Source: Symbiodinium natans
Taxonomy: Eukaryota > Sar > Dinophyceae > Suessiales > Symbiodiniaceae
DNA length: 64,000 nt
Assembly (NCBI GenBank): GCA_905221605.1
Contig: CAJNDS010000158.1
Span: 598,176-662,175, forward strand
Direction: 5' to 3'
Each line of letters starts with the position of its first letter. Positions within the stretch are counted from its first letter, which is position 1. A program made the position numbers and the translations under genes. Positions 11,153 to 23,700 of this stretch are shown piece by piece. A model generated the notes under the pieces. That model was not told where the DNA came from. It searched no databases and saw nothing but the letters and a program-made list of their open reading frames with translations.

Positions 11153-13384
11153 GTTCGGCTGCGCAACCGAAGGAATATTCTGGTCACCTTGAGGGTTGGC
11201 TGGGCTACGGCCAGTGGAGCCATTGGAAAACCCTGACTCCCCGACGAGAAAGCCTGCTTCAAAGCTTCTCCAAGGCCCTTCACGCAGAGCGGGCCTCGGT
11301 GGCCCGAAGGGCGGATGGTCTCCGCATGCGACGCGAGGACTGCTTGGCCTGGGTTTAGGGTTTAGGGTTTAGGGTGTAGGGTGTAGGGTTTAGGGTTTAG
11401 GGTTATGATTTTGAAAGTGTGCAGCTTTGTTTGCTTCAGGCCTTCAAGAGTCCCGAGAAGCATCCACCTTATACTAGCAGTCCTTAATAGGGATTACAAG
11501 AGGGGGTTACTATAATGCTAATACTATAATCCCTATTAAGGAGTGTTAGTGGAAGGGGCTAGAAGCATCCGCAGACTGGGCCAGGAGCTGCTTGCACAGC
11601 TGCTGGCCGTCGAGGCGCTCGTACAGCGTTGAGTGAGGGTGATGACACTGTGACATACGCTGAGCCTAAACCCTAAACCCTGAACCCTGAACCCTAAACC
11701 CTAAACCCTAAACGCTAAACCCTAAACCCGAGACCCTAGACCCTAGACCCTAAACCCTGATCTTCCACCAGACCTACCAATCAACCCCGCCGTGCCGAGG
11801 CTACTTGGGTGCCAAAAAAACCCCTTAAACCGTCCAGGAGGAGTTGAAGGGGGTCGAGTCCGCCGATGCGGAGCTGGACTACCGAATCACGGCAGGGACT
11901 TAAGGGCGCGCCCACACCCGGCAGGTAGTTGCTGAGTTGTGTACGGTTATGTTGGTGATGTTTGCTTCAAGCGGTATGCATCTGCAATGCAAGGAGAGTC
12001 GCAGCTGCAAAGCAGCATGGTCCGGGTGTCCAAAGCCTTGTCAACGCAGCGGGAGGCCTCGCAGGTGCGCGCAGTTGCGTGGGGGTTTCGAGGTTTCGAG
12101 GCAAGGCAGAGGATTGGTCAGGAACGAACCTGCACGAAAAGGTTAGGGGTTCTGAAGGCTTAGGCCTTGCCAAGGACCAGGGAAGTTTTTAGCCTTGAGG
12201 AGTGGACCTAAGTGAGATTGAAACGCCAGGAGAACGGCCTTGTAGCAGCTTGTCGACACCGAGTTCTTCTTGGAACGGTGTCGGCTTCACGGCAAGTAGA
12301 GGACGCGTCTTCGCACTCCTGCATGAAGGTTATTGAAAGTTCATGGCTCCTATAAGCTGGCTCACCTACCTGTAGTCACAACCTCCATTGAACTTTCCGA
12401 TGTAGGTGGGGCCGGCACAGCCCTAAACCCTAAAGCCTAAACCCTCCCTAAACCCTAAAACCCTAAAACTACCCTAAACCCTACTCACTAGGCGACTAGA
12501 AGCCGCTGTCCTCGAAGGAGCTCGTTTCAAAGCGAGCAGCGGCGGCCGCAGACAGCCCACGCCATGGCAAGAAGCGACTTTGCTTGAGATGTATACACCC
12601 TCGTCATCTCCCGTGAAGTCACGGGAGCCAGGAGCCTGAAATTGAGTCTGTCTGTGATCCCACTTTGAGCTCGTTGGCCCTTCTTTGGGGTTGTTGCGTG
12701 ATCGGCGTGTTGCCGCAGACGAGCCTTGAGCAACTATCGCCTGTCTGAGACTGGTTGTCAACTGCATCATGGGCACAGGCTGTCTGCACAGCAGAGGAAG
12801 GTCAGATCTGCTGCGCTGGAGAGCGCGGGGACCTCAGTTTGGGTGTTTCATTGTCTTTGGGGGTCGCACATGCCGGGTCAGATTGTTTTTTTTTTGTTTT
12901 TTGCACTAGTGCTGTGAAGAAGCCTGACCGCTCAAGGACAAGACAAGACACAGAGAGCTACAAGACCTCATTTCGAGCTGGCAAGACCAGATTTGGGGAC
13001 CGGGCAGGGGGCCTGGACTTCCCACGGAAGCGCATGTGGAACATGGCCACGGAGCTGTCGTAGCTACACTTTTCTGCTCATCATCATCTAGATCAGACAA
13101 GCCGCATGCTATCGAGACAGCTTCACGTGTGTGTGTGTGCTCTGATGCTTCAGGCAGCGGGGCCCTCGTCGCCAACGCCTCTGTGGCAACTGCCCTGCAG
13201 GCGGCACATCTGCAGGCCGTAAGCCTCGTTGAGGACGGGGTGGGTGTCGTCACGAAGCTCGCAGCAGGGAGTGATCCCTATGTCATCTGTATCGCGGGCC
13301 ACGCCCAAGAACTGCAACTCTACTGCACATTGCTCCTGCACTGCTCCTCGCACTGCTCCTTGCGCACGTTGCACGGCTCCTTGC

Positions 13385-13418
<34 letters not shown>

Positions 13419-16400
13419 AGCATGCTGCTGCAGAGCATGCCGTTGCTGAGCATACAGTTGTGTGCTAGTTATATACTCTCATGGCAAGGTTGCCAGGCTT
13501 GTTCACACCACTTTGTGCCTGCAGAAGCCCTGTTCTGAAAGCCTACCGCCGTGTCTCGACTCCCAGCTGCGAGGATGCACAGCGGGAGGCCGAGGAGCTC
13601 CTCGGCAGGCATTTTGTATTGATGGGCGCTGGTTTAATTTGCTGATAGTTCAGCCGGAAGCTTCCCTTGTGCACACTCGAGCCCCAGGCAGTAAGCCAAA
13701 AGCCCTCCCAAACCTTGCGGCTCCGAAGCCGAGGATTGCAGCTTCGGAGTGTGGCGCGCTGGGCCTGGAAGGCCCCAAGAGTAGTGGAAGTGGTAGATGC
13801 TGAAGCTGGTTGTAGTGGTTTTGGGTGAGAGGGGGGGGGGGTGTGAGGGTGGGGGGCGCAGGTTCATTCTTGTGGTTGTAGAACCATGGAGTAGCCATGG
13901 TTTTGTGATCCCACTCGGCCTTCTGTGAAGCTTGGGAGGTCCCTAACCACACTCTCGTCCAGCCATGGGCTAAGTGCCCCTGTAAAGCCCTACACAAGAC
14001 AAGTCCCAGCGCCACTGCTTCTGGCTTTCAAGCCGTCTTGCGCCTCCTTAGGTGGATGTCTTAAAATATCCAAAGGCGCAGTCATCGTTATCGTTTAAAC
14101 CACCCTCTGAAGGATTCTGGGGCTTGGCATCCCCATTCGCCAAGTCCTCTCTGCGGTCTCAGATGAGTCGCTCTGCCGCGGCGTACAAGGTGATGCTGCC
14201 TGGCCCTGGAAATCGTCCTTCCTGTTTTTGTCTGATCCCTATACTTGCTATTGCTAGTTTGTGCAAGGTTACCATGACGCCGAATGTCACTCATTCCCAC
14301 TCACTTCTGAAGTGTTTATGTGAAGTCGAGCAATCCCGTTTGGCCTGGAGATTGCGCCAAGAAACTGCATTACGAACTCCATACTAGTCTCAACATTGCT
14401 GCACCTGGCGACGGCTTGTGGTTCCCTGGCTCGGTGGTTGAGCATGGACGACGACTCACCCACAATGCCCGCAAATGAAGTGATGATGAAGAGTGCGCGT
14501 GAACGTCGATGCTAGATTCCAGGCTCCAAGGCATGAATTCGGGCTTCCTATGCATGTCAAGGACTCCCGCAACAACGGTCCAGGCCTGTAGCACAGACTG
14601 CGACCATTCCTATTGATACTACGATTTTCCGTGTCAGTACTGCCAGAACACGTGCTACCACTACCAGTACTGTAGCCCTAAACCCCAACCCAAAACCCTG
14701 AACCCTGAACCCTAAGCTTCATCAAGAGGCCCAAAAACCCCAAACCCCTGGTTTGCTTGGTGGCGCAAGATGGTGCGGTTGCCGAAGCCCAGGCGGGAGC
14801 AGCTCTGCGAGAACTTGGAGCGCCTTGGAGAGCTGCAGTGCGCGGCCACCGTGGGCCCTCGCCTGCGCCTGAGGTGGATTCCCAGAGACTCCGAGTGATG
14901 TTCACGTAGGGGGCGGGGGGATTGCGCTGCTGCGGGGGGCTAGGTTGATTAGTTTGGGATGTCCTTAATTTAAGGAAGGCCGTAGCCCTTCAAGCATATT
15001 TGGGCCTCTGCATGAGTCTTGTCTGGGTTGGAGGTCTCAGCACTTTTAGACTTCGCAGGTGTTGCCTTCGGATAGGGACGCGTGTGGCAGCTGCGCAATG
15101 CAGCAGCGCTCAGGATCTCCCTTTCTGTGCCCTCAGCCACGAGGCCTACCCTACACACTTGCATCCAAAACGGCTCAGGATGCAGCTCCTTCACCTCAAC
15201 GTCAACAGGTGCCCATCATGGCCTCTTCAGCGAAGGCCATCTGCGTTTGCCGGGGGGGGGGGGGGGGGGGGGGGGGGTGGGGGTTTAGGGGCACCGATAG
15301 CAGATCGATATAGGGGGAGCTCTGTGCAAGAACCATGGCAGAGTCCTGAGTGCGGTATAACCCTAAACCCTAAACCTAAACCCTAAACCCTAAACCCTAA
15401 ACCCTAAACCCTAAACCCTAAACCCTAAACCCTAAACCCTAAACCCGAAACCCCTTCAAGTGCTCAACTCAAAGCAACCTCCACGGCGTCCTTTTTCGAG
15501 GCTCGGGCTCCGATTCGCCTGGAGCCCGGCTCCTGCTGTCCCAGTCATAGGTGCATCTTTCCCGATCGCAAGGTTTGAGGTTCCGGGCCCCAAAAAGAGA
15601 GACTAAGCTGGGCTAGGACTCGGGTTTAGGGTTTAGGGTTTAGGGTTTAGGGTTTAGGGTTTAGGACTCCAGCCCCAAAATCCTAAGCCCCACACCCTTC
15701 ACCTGAAATGCACCGATGAGCCCTGATCCTGAGGTCGCGGGAGTCACAGGATGTCAGGCCAAACAGCGGCCGGAAAGAGACGAAGCCAGAGGATGGCATT
15801 TAGGGAGGCAGCCCTTTTTCCCTGCCCACACACAAGGTACGGAGAAGGTGCAACCTACGCACATTCGAAGTAAATCCAGCTTAGGGCTTAGGGTCCAGGG
15901 TTATCCTGCCTTTTTTCTGTTTCATGCTGCCCTCTATGTCGGGGATCCGGGCTGCGTGTCTCAGACTCAAGCTATGTCAAGGTTCCAGGTAGCATTTGCC
16001 TTTGCATGCGTAGTTCGGCCTTTCTCGGCAGTTGTCACCTTGCCTTTGCTCCACATGGCTGATGCGCCATTGGAGCATCCTACTCGCATCAGAGAGTTGT
16101 TCCTGCTCTCTACAATGTAGGCCATGTGCGGCATGACCGTAGCCGAAGAGCCATCTTAAGAGCCTGTGAGAAGTAAGAACTGGAAGCGAGAGAAGGTGCC
16201 ACTGCCTGTACAATCAGAGATTCCCTAGCCGGCCCTGCGGTCTGAGTCTTCCAGCGCGCAGGGTCGAGTCCCCAAAGTGGTTCAATGCCCTCTTTTTCTC
16301 CGGGCCGTGGTCTCACAAGGATAGCGGGCCTTGACTCTCTCTGCGTGGCGGACGGAGTTCAAAGTCTAGAGCGGTCGGTGAGGTGCGTGACTGGCCTCAC

Positions 16401-18930
16401 ACCGTGTTTATGGATGGAGCAAGCCCTAAACCCTAAACCCGAAACCTTAAACCCTAAACAGTCGCCTGGCCTGTCCGAGTGTGAGTGATGAAACCCTAAA
16501 CACTGGTCAGAAGACTCCCCGAAGACTCCCCGAAGACTCCCCGAAGACTCCCCGAAGACTCCCCGAAGACTCCCCGAAGACTCCCCGAAGACTCCCCGAA
16601 GACTCCCCGAAGACTCCCCGAGGTTTGGATGGGCTCGGCCGGGGCCTCATACACCAGTGGCTGCAGCGCCCATCTGAGGATTGGGGGCAGAGAACAACTA
16701 CAGATCCATTCACCGTCCTTTGGGGATTCTGGCAATCAAAACCCTACCTCATGTTCGGTGCAATGCTGATGTGGAGCATGGCGGATCGCAAGAGATGTGG
16801 ATTGATGTCTCAGGCCTCGCGTCTGTGAAGCTATGCGACGAGCCGTTGTGAGCAGAAGAAAAAGGTGGTTGGGCCCGAGCCGCCAAGGCTTTTCCGTGCT
16901 GCATGCAAAACCCGCACTCGACCTGCAGCGGGCAGTGGCAGCAATGTCGATGGTTCTTTGTTGATTGCTCTCAGGTGAATGACGAAGCATCTCCTGAAGC
17001 ATCCAAGTTGATGTGCTACTAACTGCCATACCAGGCACAGTTCAGGCCTTAATGCACCCTCTTCAGTAATTTCAGTAGTGCATTCTTTGCCCCCGGAGGC
17101 TTTGCCAAGTAGCAATCCTTTTTGGTAAGGATGTCATTGAGTGGCATGACCGCAGCATCTGGAAGAGTCGACACAAGTTTCCGACCTAGTTGGCATATGG
17201 CAGTCTGCTGACGCCTGAATGCGGCGCAGATGTCGAGGCTGCAGCATCTGCAGCCATAGCTGGCTTGCCCGGGCAGTCTGTCCTTTGTTGCTGAAGCCAT
17301 TGTCAAAAGTCACTTGCCGTCGAGGTAATGACGGCATCGTCGCCAAGTATTCTGCCGAGCATTGTCCCACACCTCAGTATGATGTGCAAGAAGCACCAGA
17401 CCTGAGAAGCAAATTAAATTTCCACAGTACTTGGAGGCTTATAAGCCCATAAAGTGCCCTAATATCGTGATAAGTACAGTTATAAGTACAGCTGTAATTG
17501 GTTTATAGGCACCATGAACCTCGAAGTCGACGGTCTCCAGCTGGCTCTCAGCCGAGGGCCAGATCGTGCGGCGCTGCGCTGGGCTGCTACGTGCCATTGA
17601 CCTTGCCCTGGACCTACTGGCTGGTTCTTAGTAGGGAATGAGGGAATTAGGGTCCTATATAATGCCTTGAAGGGTATATATATATATAGGGCCCTAATTC
17701 CCTCATTCCCTACTAAGAACCAGGAAACCCAGGGCAGCCCTGGTTCGAAACCGCAAACTTCAGTAAGCCAGTGCATCTCTGATTGAAATAAAGTGCATAA
17801 ATTTACAAACGAAGTTAAAGAATCAGAGGGGCTCCGATTCTTGAGATTTTGGGTGTGGAGGCCTGGAGGACAAGGCATCTTGGAGCCCAGGTGCACAGCT
17901 TCCGGTGTTACACATCTCTGGTGCTGCTCGTCGACATCCTGAGGCCCGTCTTGTAGCGTACACTGGAAGCCCTTGAAATTTGATGCGGGGGGGCCCCGGG
18001 GGGGGGGAGGGGGAGAAAGAGCCATGCGAAAAGACGGACTGACCCAAGCCAGCTCACCTTTCTGAGCTCGAGCCCACTCGCTCTCGAAGCCTCCATTAAC
18101 CTTGGGCTCCTTCGCTCTTCGACGCTGTTAGTTGGGATCTCCGCGGATCAGGGCTTGTTTCTTGCACCAGCCGGCCAGGCATGGCACGCACTACATGGCC
18201 CTGCCGTCCATGCTGGAGGCCCTCCCGGTTGATGCTCGTCAGGATCGGAAGAAAGCCCTGAAACTTTTCAGGATGCCCCCCTTGTTGGGCCCTGAAGGCT
18301 CAAAATGCACTCCTTTGTGGGGCTGGGGCCCTGAAGGCGCTTCTGCGTCGCTCCCATGCCGGCCGGCGACCCAGATGGTGCTCTTGTGTTGCTCTTGTGT
18401 TGCCCTGGGCACGGAACGTTTGCTGTTGGACAAAAGGGCCACGACTCCGTGAGGCAAGATGCTTCACAGAAGCCCTGATTTACATCAACCTTCCCCAGCT
18501 GACATGCTGTCTGGTCTAAGGTCATTCTGGCCACGCAGGCTCGTGGAGCCTTGTAGGTTTCACGGGGGCAGTTGTGCTGTACACCTTGCAGGTTGATCTT
18601 TGGGCAAGGCAGCAAAGACAGCGTCTGGCAAACACTGTCAAGAAGAACAGTCAGCGTAAAAATGAAAGCAAACGGTATTCACAGAAAAAGTAATCATGAT
18701 GACGCTGACCGGAAGAAAGCATGTATTGCCACAAGCAAAAGAACAAACTAACTTTCAAACAACACGCTGTGTTACTGGCAGCTGCTTTCTGGGGTGTTTG
18801 CAGGCTCTTCATTCAATCGCTCTGCGTTTTTCTCGGCTGAAACCTATGTTGCTAGGTTCTTGTTTATTCAGCAACGTTTTAAAGCACAGGAGGCCCTTGT
18901 GCGCATCACCACAGAGGAGTGTCACCAACA
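11153..18930 (+). CDS. Unrecognised multi-exon gene (candidate)
   Basis: A run of plus-strand exon candidates with strongly G/C-biased third positions. The clearest are 11153-11352, 11561-11627, 11831-11897, 11994-12064, 12920-13059, 13154-13218, 13525-13615, 14050-14189, 14770-14894, 15114-15208, 15475-15550, 16032-16116, 17509-17590, 17861-17952, 18171-18272 and 18868-18930. Several have good donors: GTAAGC after 13218, GTGATG after 14189, GTAGCG after 17952. Translations are helical and charged, for example SIRRLGQELLAQLLAVEALV and QREASQ, suggesting coiled coil in the first half, but I recognise no domain. Introns hold TTTAGGG arrays and foldback elements. It may be one gene or more than one. 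Start and stop are unresolved. Confidence 0.4.
11353..11403 (+). repeat. Telomere-like array (TTTAGGG)n
   Basis: About seven units of TTTAGGG with GTGTAGGG variants, starting exactly at the GT that closes the open frame of the preceding exon candidate. Confidence 0.9.
11482..11541. mobile_element. Foldback element, CCTTAATAGGGATTA family
   Basis: Arms CCTTAATAGGGATTA and AATCCCTATTAAGG form a hairpin. The wider insert (about 11471-11560) is flanked on both sides by AGAAGCATCC, a 10-bp direct repeat that looks like a target-site duplication within coding-like sequence. Relatives lie at 33404-33501 and 46861-46955. Confidence 0.7.
11668..11757 (-). repeat. Telomere-like array (CCCTAAA)n
   Basis: About twelve degenerate units with CCCTGAA and CCCTAGA variants, in an intron of the upstream gene. 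Confidence 0.9.
12419..12482 (-). repeat. Telomere-like array (CCCTAAA)n
   Basis: Degenerate units with several spacing slips. Confidence 0.85.
13387..13421. repeat. (CTG)n microsatellite
   Basis: Eleven CTG triplets followed by degenerate copies. It lies in intron-like sequence, since the flanking frames have no consistent codon bias. Confidence 0.85.
15251..15278. repeat. Poly-G tract
   Basis: About 28 G in a row. Other G or C homopolymers of 10 or more lie near 13831, 28999, 33853, 34039, 42027, 53591 and 59923, all outside convincing exons. Confidence 0.9.
15357..15452 (-). repeat. Telomere-like array (CCCTAAA)n
   Basis: About thirteen near-perfect units. The next exon candidate starts 22 nt downstream. 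Confidence 0.95.
15624..15664 (+). repeat. Telomere-like array (TTTAGGG)n
   Basis: About six perfect units in the opposite orientation to the array 170 bp upstream. Confidence 0.9.
16511..16622. repeat. 11-bp tandem repeat
   Basis: About ten copies of GAAGACTCCCC. The downstream frame (GLDGLGRGLIHQWLQ ..., about 16623-16700) has exon-like codon bias, so the array may border or lie in an exon. Confidence 0.9.
17621..17723. mobile_element. Foldback element, TTCTTAGTAGGGAATGA family
   Basis: Terminal inverted repeats CTGGTTCTTAGTAGGGAATG and complement enclose a short TA-rich core that also pairs (AGGGTCCTATA / TATAGGGCCCT). No open frame. A second copy lies at 36743-36848. It starts 30 nt after an exon candidate ending at 17590. 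Confidence 0.85.
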
Positions 18931-19385
18931 TTGGCTGTGGCGTGGGTTGTGCGGTGGCGAGTATCACAGCAAAAGGAGGAGAAGAACGACGAAGCAACAT
19001 CAGAAGACGAGGAGAGATGTCCAACTTCAATTCTAACTTCCAAGATTGAATCATCTGGCCCCAAAACATTTCTATCCGAAGATCCGACCTGAAGTCGCGC
19101 GCGAAAAAATAATGTAGAAAACTTCTGAAGCACGTGCCCCGTGCAACCCTAGGCCCATGACACTTCAACAGATCCCAAAGCAAGGCACCTAGTTCGGTGC
19201 ATCGCGCTCCTGCTTGGTGGTGTAGATCTGTATCTATAGGGCTTTGTGTCACCAAGGGCCTAGCACTTAGGACTGGTGTGTAGCCTGGTGCAGGTGCAGA
19301 GAGCAGCGAGATCGCCGCCGCCACAGCGGCGGCCGCATTGGGATTTCTGCTGACGGCCCTCAGCCAGGCCTCCAGAGAGAGATGT

Positions 19386-20035
19386 TATGCATGATTGCAT
19401 AGTAGTACATAGTATTTCACACGATCACACAGTATTACATAGTTTTGCATGGTATTACAGAGTATTTCATAGTATTACATAGGATTTCATAGTATTGCAT
19501 AGTAATGTCCAGAGTATTACGTAGGATAGCTTTGATTTAGGAGTTTTCAGCTGCACACTTGAATGGTTCACAACATTGTGAATTTTCTTGAGACTTAGTA
19601 TTGCGTAGTGTTACGTAGTATTACATAGTATTACGTAGTATTACGTAGTATGACGTAGTATTACGTTGTATTACGTCGTATTACGTAGTACTACGTAGTA
19701 TTACGTGGTATTACGTAGTATTACGTAGTATTACATAGTGTTACATAGTATTACCTAGTATTACAGAGTAGTCTATATAGTAGTCTTAGTAGTCTATAGT
19801 GGTCGATAGTAGGCTAGAGTAGTCGAGAATAGCCTAAAGTCGTCTAAAGTCGTCTAAAGTCTTCTAAAGTCTTCTAAAGTCCTCTAAAGTCTTCTATAGT
19901 CTTCTATAGTCTTCTATACTCTTCTATAGTCTGCTATAGTCTTCTATAGTGTCCAATAGTCTTCCATAGCACTATATAGCATTCTATAGTATCATGTAGT
20001 ATTGAATAGTATTATGTAGTAGTACATAGTACATT
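19386..20035. repeat. Degenerate ~10-bp minisatellite drifting in sequence
   Basis: The array starts as CATAGTATTA, shifts to CGTAGTATTA in the middle, then to CTAAAGTCTT and CTATAGTCTT, and ends near TAGTATTATG. Period is close to 10 bp throughout while the motif changes gradually. There is no coding potential. Confidence 0.9.
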
Positions 20036-20371
20036 TTCTGCCGATTATTCTCGCTGCTATCATCATTGTTGATTTCCATCCTGATCAGATAAGCATATTG
20101 TCATTATAACCTAGTTAGTCTGATCATTCTTGTGTATAACTAGATAGAAACTCATATACAAAGTAGATTGCATATTTATTTTTATCTATATGTATAATAT
20201 GATTGTACTATGATATTCTGCTTTGGGTTTCGGGAAGAAGGTTATTCGGTGGAGTCAAGGGCCTCCCAAGCTGCAGCGACGGGCTTGGTTTAGGGTTTAG
20301 GGTGCTCGGGGGGATTTTGAGGTTCAGCCGGCGTAGTCGGGTTCATAGTAATAGGAGGCTCAGCTGGGGTT

Positions 20372-20509
20372 TAAGATCGCAATCTTGAAGCCTTCGACCG
20401 CTCCGGTACAAAATAGCTGGGAAGATGCGTTGTTCAGATCTCGACCCGCAGCTGGGGCTCGCAAACCTCACCATGTCGCGCACTGTCCGTCGGCGCTGCC
20501 TGCCGGGGC
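20372..20509 (+). CDS. Candidate exon upstream of kinesin
   Basis: Open frame with strong third-position bias (FKIAILKPSTAPVQ, WEDALFRSRPAAGARK) ending at a GTAGGC donor. It may be the end of the upstream gene or 5' sequence of the kinesin. No domain is recognised. Confidence 0.4.
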
Positions 20510-20712
20510 GTGGTAGGCACCTGCCGTCAGGGCTTTCAGTTTGAGTTGCAGCGAGAGTTATAAGCTGTGAGTTGCAGAGACTATGAGTTTCCATGCCGGG
20601 GCGACATGTGACATAAGTGGTTAGATTTTTACCCGGATCTGGCCGCCCGGACTTGCAGCTTGTCCCACTGCTCTCAGGTCCTGATCTCGCGGCAGCTCGG
20701 GTAGCCGCAGAC

Positions 20713-20778
20713 ATGCCGGGGACAGAGGAGAGCATCAAGGCCTTTGCGGCGGAAGGGTCTGAACAGGGGGCCTGCGGG
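20713..20778 (+). CDS. Kinesin candidate first exon
   Basis: ATG CCG GGG... encodes MPGTEESIKAFAAEGSEQGA plus CG and ends at GTGACT in phase 0, matching the phase-0 start of the next exon at 20904. The frame is open upstream of the ATG too, so the true start could lie in an earlier exon. Confidence 0.45.
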
Positions 20779-23700
20779 GTGACTTGACACAAGCCTTCCT
20801 GGTGTAGGTTTAGGGTTTGGCAGGGTATAGGGTATAGGGGTTTAGGCTTTAGGGTTTAGGGTTTGGGGTTTCGGATTCTTCGCGGACAGACATGTGCCAG
20901 TAGTCATCGCCATGTGGCCGCGATGTGTCGGAGGTTGCCGTTCGGGCGCGGCCCTTGAACCAGCGGGAGAAGAAGCTCAAATGCGATATCGTCGAGCCTC
21001 CGATGAACATCGGGGGAATCCCTAGGACTTCAGCTGACACACTCCTCGCAACAGTATACTTGTCAGGGACGAGTCTTCGCGGTTATGTTTCTTTGTTTTT
21101 TGTGTTTATAGTGTTTTGTTTGACCGAGGTATCGATGAGCGGAAAGACCGTCACAGTGAGTCCAGAAAGGACTGCCCTACCCTGCCCTACCACCGTCATG
21201 CAAACGTGGAGAAGTAGTCGTGACGGCAGTCTGCAGCACTGCAGCTGCCAAGTTTACTGGGTAGGAACCCGAAGCACTTCACCTACGACTACACGTGTCC
21301 CGGATGTGGGTAGACAAGCAGTTCTTGCCCATACTTCAGGTCGATCTGTCCTCTGCCTGTCCTAAGGTTTTGGTCCGTGGGTGAGGGGCAAGGTACACAA
21401 GAAGAGATTTTCGAGGACATTGGCACCAACATGGTGTCGCCGCTTGGTGCATGTCAGCCAGCACTTTCGGGGGTGACTTTCCGGATCCGGCCTCTTCCCG
21501 AATGTGATCCCACCCGCGACACCGAAAGAATGTGCTCATGCATGTTCATGTGCGGTGCTTGGGAGATGTATCCTGGGTGTACTCTGAGGAATGCTGTGGA
21601 TGGCTTCAACTGCACCCTCTTCGCGTATGGGCAGACGGGCAGTGCCGCGTTTGCTTTATCATCTGTTGCCATTTGCACCGTCAAACGGGCTGTGTCAGCC
21701 CACGTGTGGAAGGGATAGAGCCCGACGGAGCCCTGTTGCTGAATGCCCGAAAACTAAAACCCTTTTTCCAATCATGTTACCCTGCTGCGTGGCTGGCTGG
21801 TCTGCTTGGCGGGTGGCAAAATTCCCCAAAGAAAGGCGAACCCCCCCTAAACCCTCAGCCCTAAGCCCTAAACCCTAACACCCTAACACCCTAACACCCT
21901 AACACCCTAAAACCCTAAGCAAAAACCCTAAGCAAAAAACCCAGAATTTGACAGGTGGCAAGAGCTACACCATGATGGGGGGCGGCCCGGCCGATGTGGA
22001 GGACGCAGGCCCCAAAGCCAGGGAGGAGGAGGACTGTGTAAGGCTTGAGGGTCGTTCCCTTAAGCTGGGCCGAAAGATGTTGAGAGTTTTCGGGTTCAAC
22101 CCGAAAGCTCCGTCCGATGAAAAGATAGTTTAGGGTTTAGGGTTCAGGGTTTAGGGTTTAGGGTTTAGGGTTTAGGGTTTAGGGGAAGAGTCAAGTCCAG
22201 CAGGTGTCATCCCGCGGATGATCAACGGCCTCTTCGAAGAGAAGGCGTGTACTAGCCGAATCCACCACTTCGAGAACAGCGATGCCTCAAGTTTGGGGGG
22301 TTTAAGGGACTTTGCTGTCGTTGTTTGCTGCTGGCCTTGGGCAGTCCCTAACAAGCCGTTACTGCTGAGTGGGGTTCCCTGGCGTTGCCACCGTCTTTCC
22401 GAGGTTTCCCCCCTTGCCGTCCATCGCTGAACCGCCCGAACTTGGCCAAATGTAGGGAAAAGACCTTCAGGATCGGCTCGAAGAGGATGCCCTGGTCGAG
22501 CTCCAGGTCCAAAAGGGAGTAGGCTGTGGAAGTTTAAGGTTCTGGTTTTGATGCACTTGGACCAGGTTTAGGGTTTAGGGTCTAGGGTGCTTGCCCTTGC
22601 TTGCTTGCCCTTGCTTGGCTCACTGACGGATCCTGGCAGGTTCGCATTTCCTACCTGGAGATATACAAGGAGCACCTTCTTGCCTAATGGTTCCCACTCA
22701 CGGTCTGGGGTTGTTAGATTTAAGCAAACGATTCTCCTCACCTCTTCACCCAGTTTCCAACATGGTCTCCTGGCCTGGTACTTGGAGTGCCCACACCCAG
22801 CGAAGACCGCAGAGAGTCCCCCCGAGCATTTCTGGAGTGCACCTGGGAAGCCTGCGGAGAGTCAGTAACTGAGTATCCCGGGAGAAGGTCGCAGAGAGTC
22901 CTTGAAGCGCCCACCCCCGGAGCCCACCCCCGCAGAGCGTTCCTCCGAGTATCCCTACAGTGCCCACCTGCAGAATTCCATGGAGAAGCCTGCGGTGGAG
23001 TCTCCTTTCATTGCCTCCTCATCGATTAGCTAGAGTGGAAGGGTGAGTCCCTATTTTGAGTAGGCATATCCACACAGGTCGGGTCGCGTCCTGTGGATTG
23101 CCTTCATAAAAAGCATGAAAAGAAAGATGAGCAAAGATTGGGGCCTGTGTCTTTGGTGTTTGCCTGGGTGATCGACATGTGCTGGCAATCCAGAGGCCGC
23201 AGCCCAACATCGTCAGCCAATCTTGCCATACGCGACCGGCACGTTGCCGCACGCGACGGAGAGCATAACACGGTGGAACACTGCAATTTGCAACCGGCAC
23301 ATTTTGGTTTTTTCCTAAAGCGAAAACACACGATAGAGGTCGAACATGCGCTACGAAGGGTATATTAACGCTTGACAAACACGGGCATGTTTGGTGCTTA
23401 CCTATGGGACAGGTTTGACAGCCTCAAACCCTGAGCTAAGAACCCTGCGCCCCAATCCCCCTCCTAACACCCCCAACTCCAAAAGGGGCGTGTCTGCTGG
23501 GGAAGCTCCGGGTTTTGTGTTTGATTGAGGGGTTAGTAACTTGCGCAAGAGATTGCATGCGCTGCAGCGGCGAATCTCTCACAACTCTCACCTTTCTGTT
23601 GTGCAGGAGCAGGTCACCGACCTTTTTGCAGCCCTCAGCGCGAACAAGGAGTCAAAGGCCAGGTCCCATCAAGGTCCACTCAGTCTACGAACCGGAGCAA

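Noticed and set aside
16831-17370. Minus-strand open frames with VTFDNGFSNK and AVMPLNDILTKKD
   Set aside because: Briefly suggested a transposase, but no catalytic motif, no terminal repeats and only modest codon bias.
17740-17757. GGTTCGAAACC, tRNA T-arm-like
   Set aside because: No matching stems or acceptor arm around it.
19381-20040. Possible CRISPR-like array
   Set aside because: There are no constant repeats with unique spacers; it is a degenerate minisatellite in eukaryotic DNA.
22092-22112. TTCGGGTTCAACCCGAA, tRNA T-arm-like hairpin
   Set aside because: No complementary acceptor stem about 70 nt upstream; it lies in a kinesin intron.
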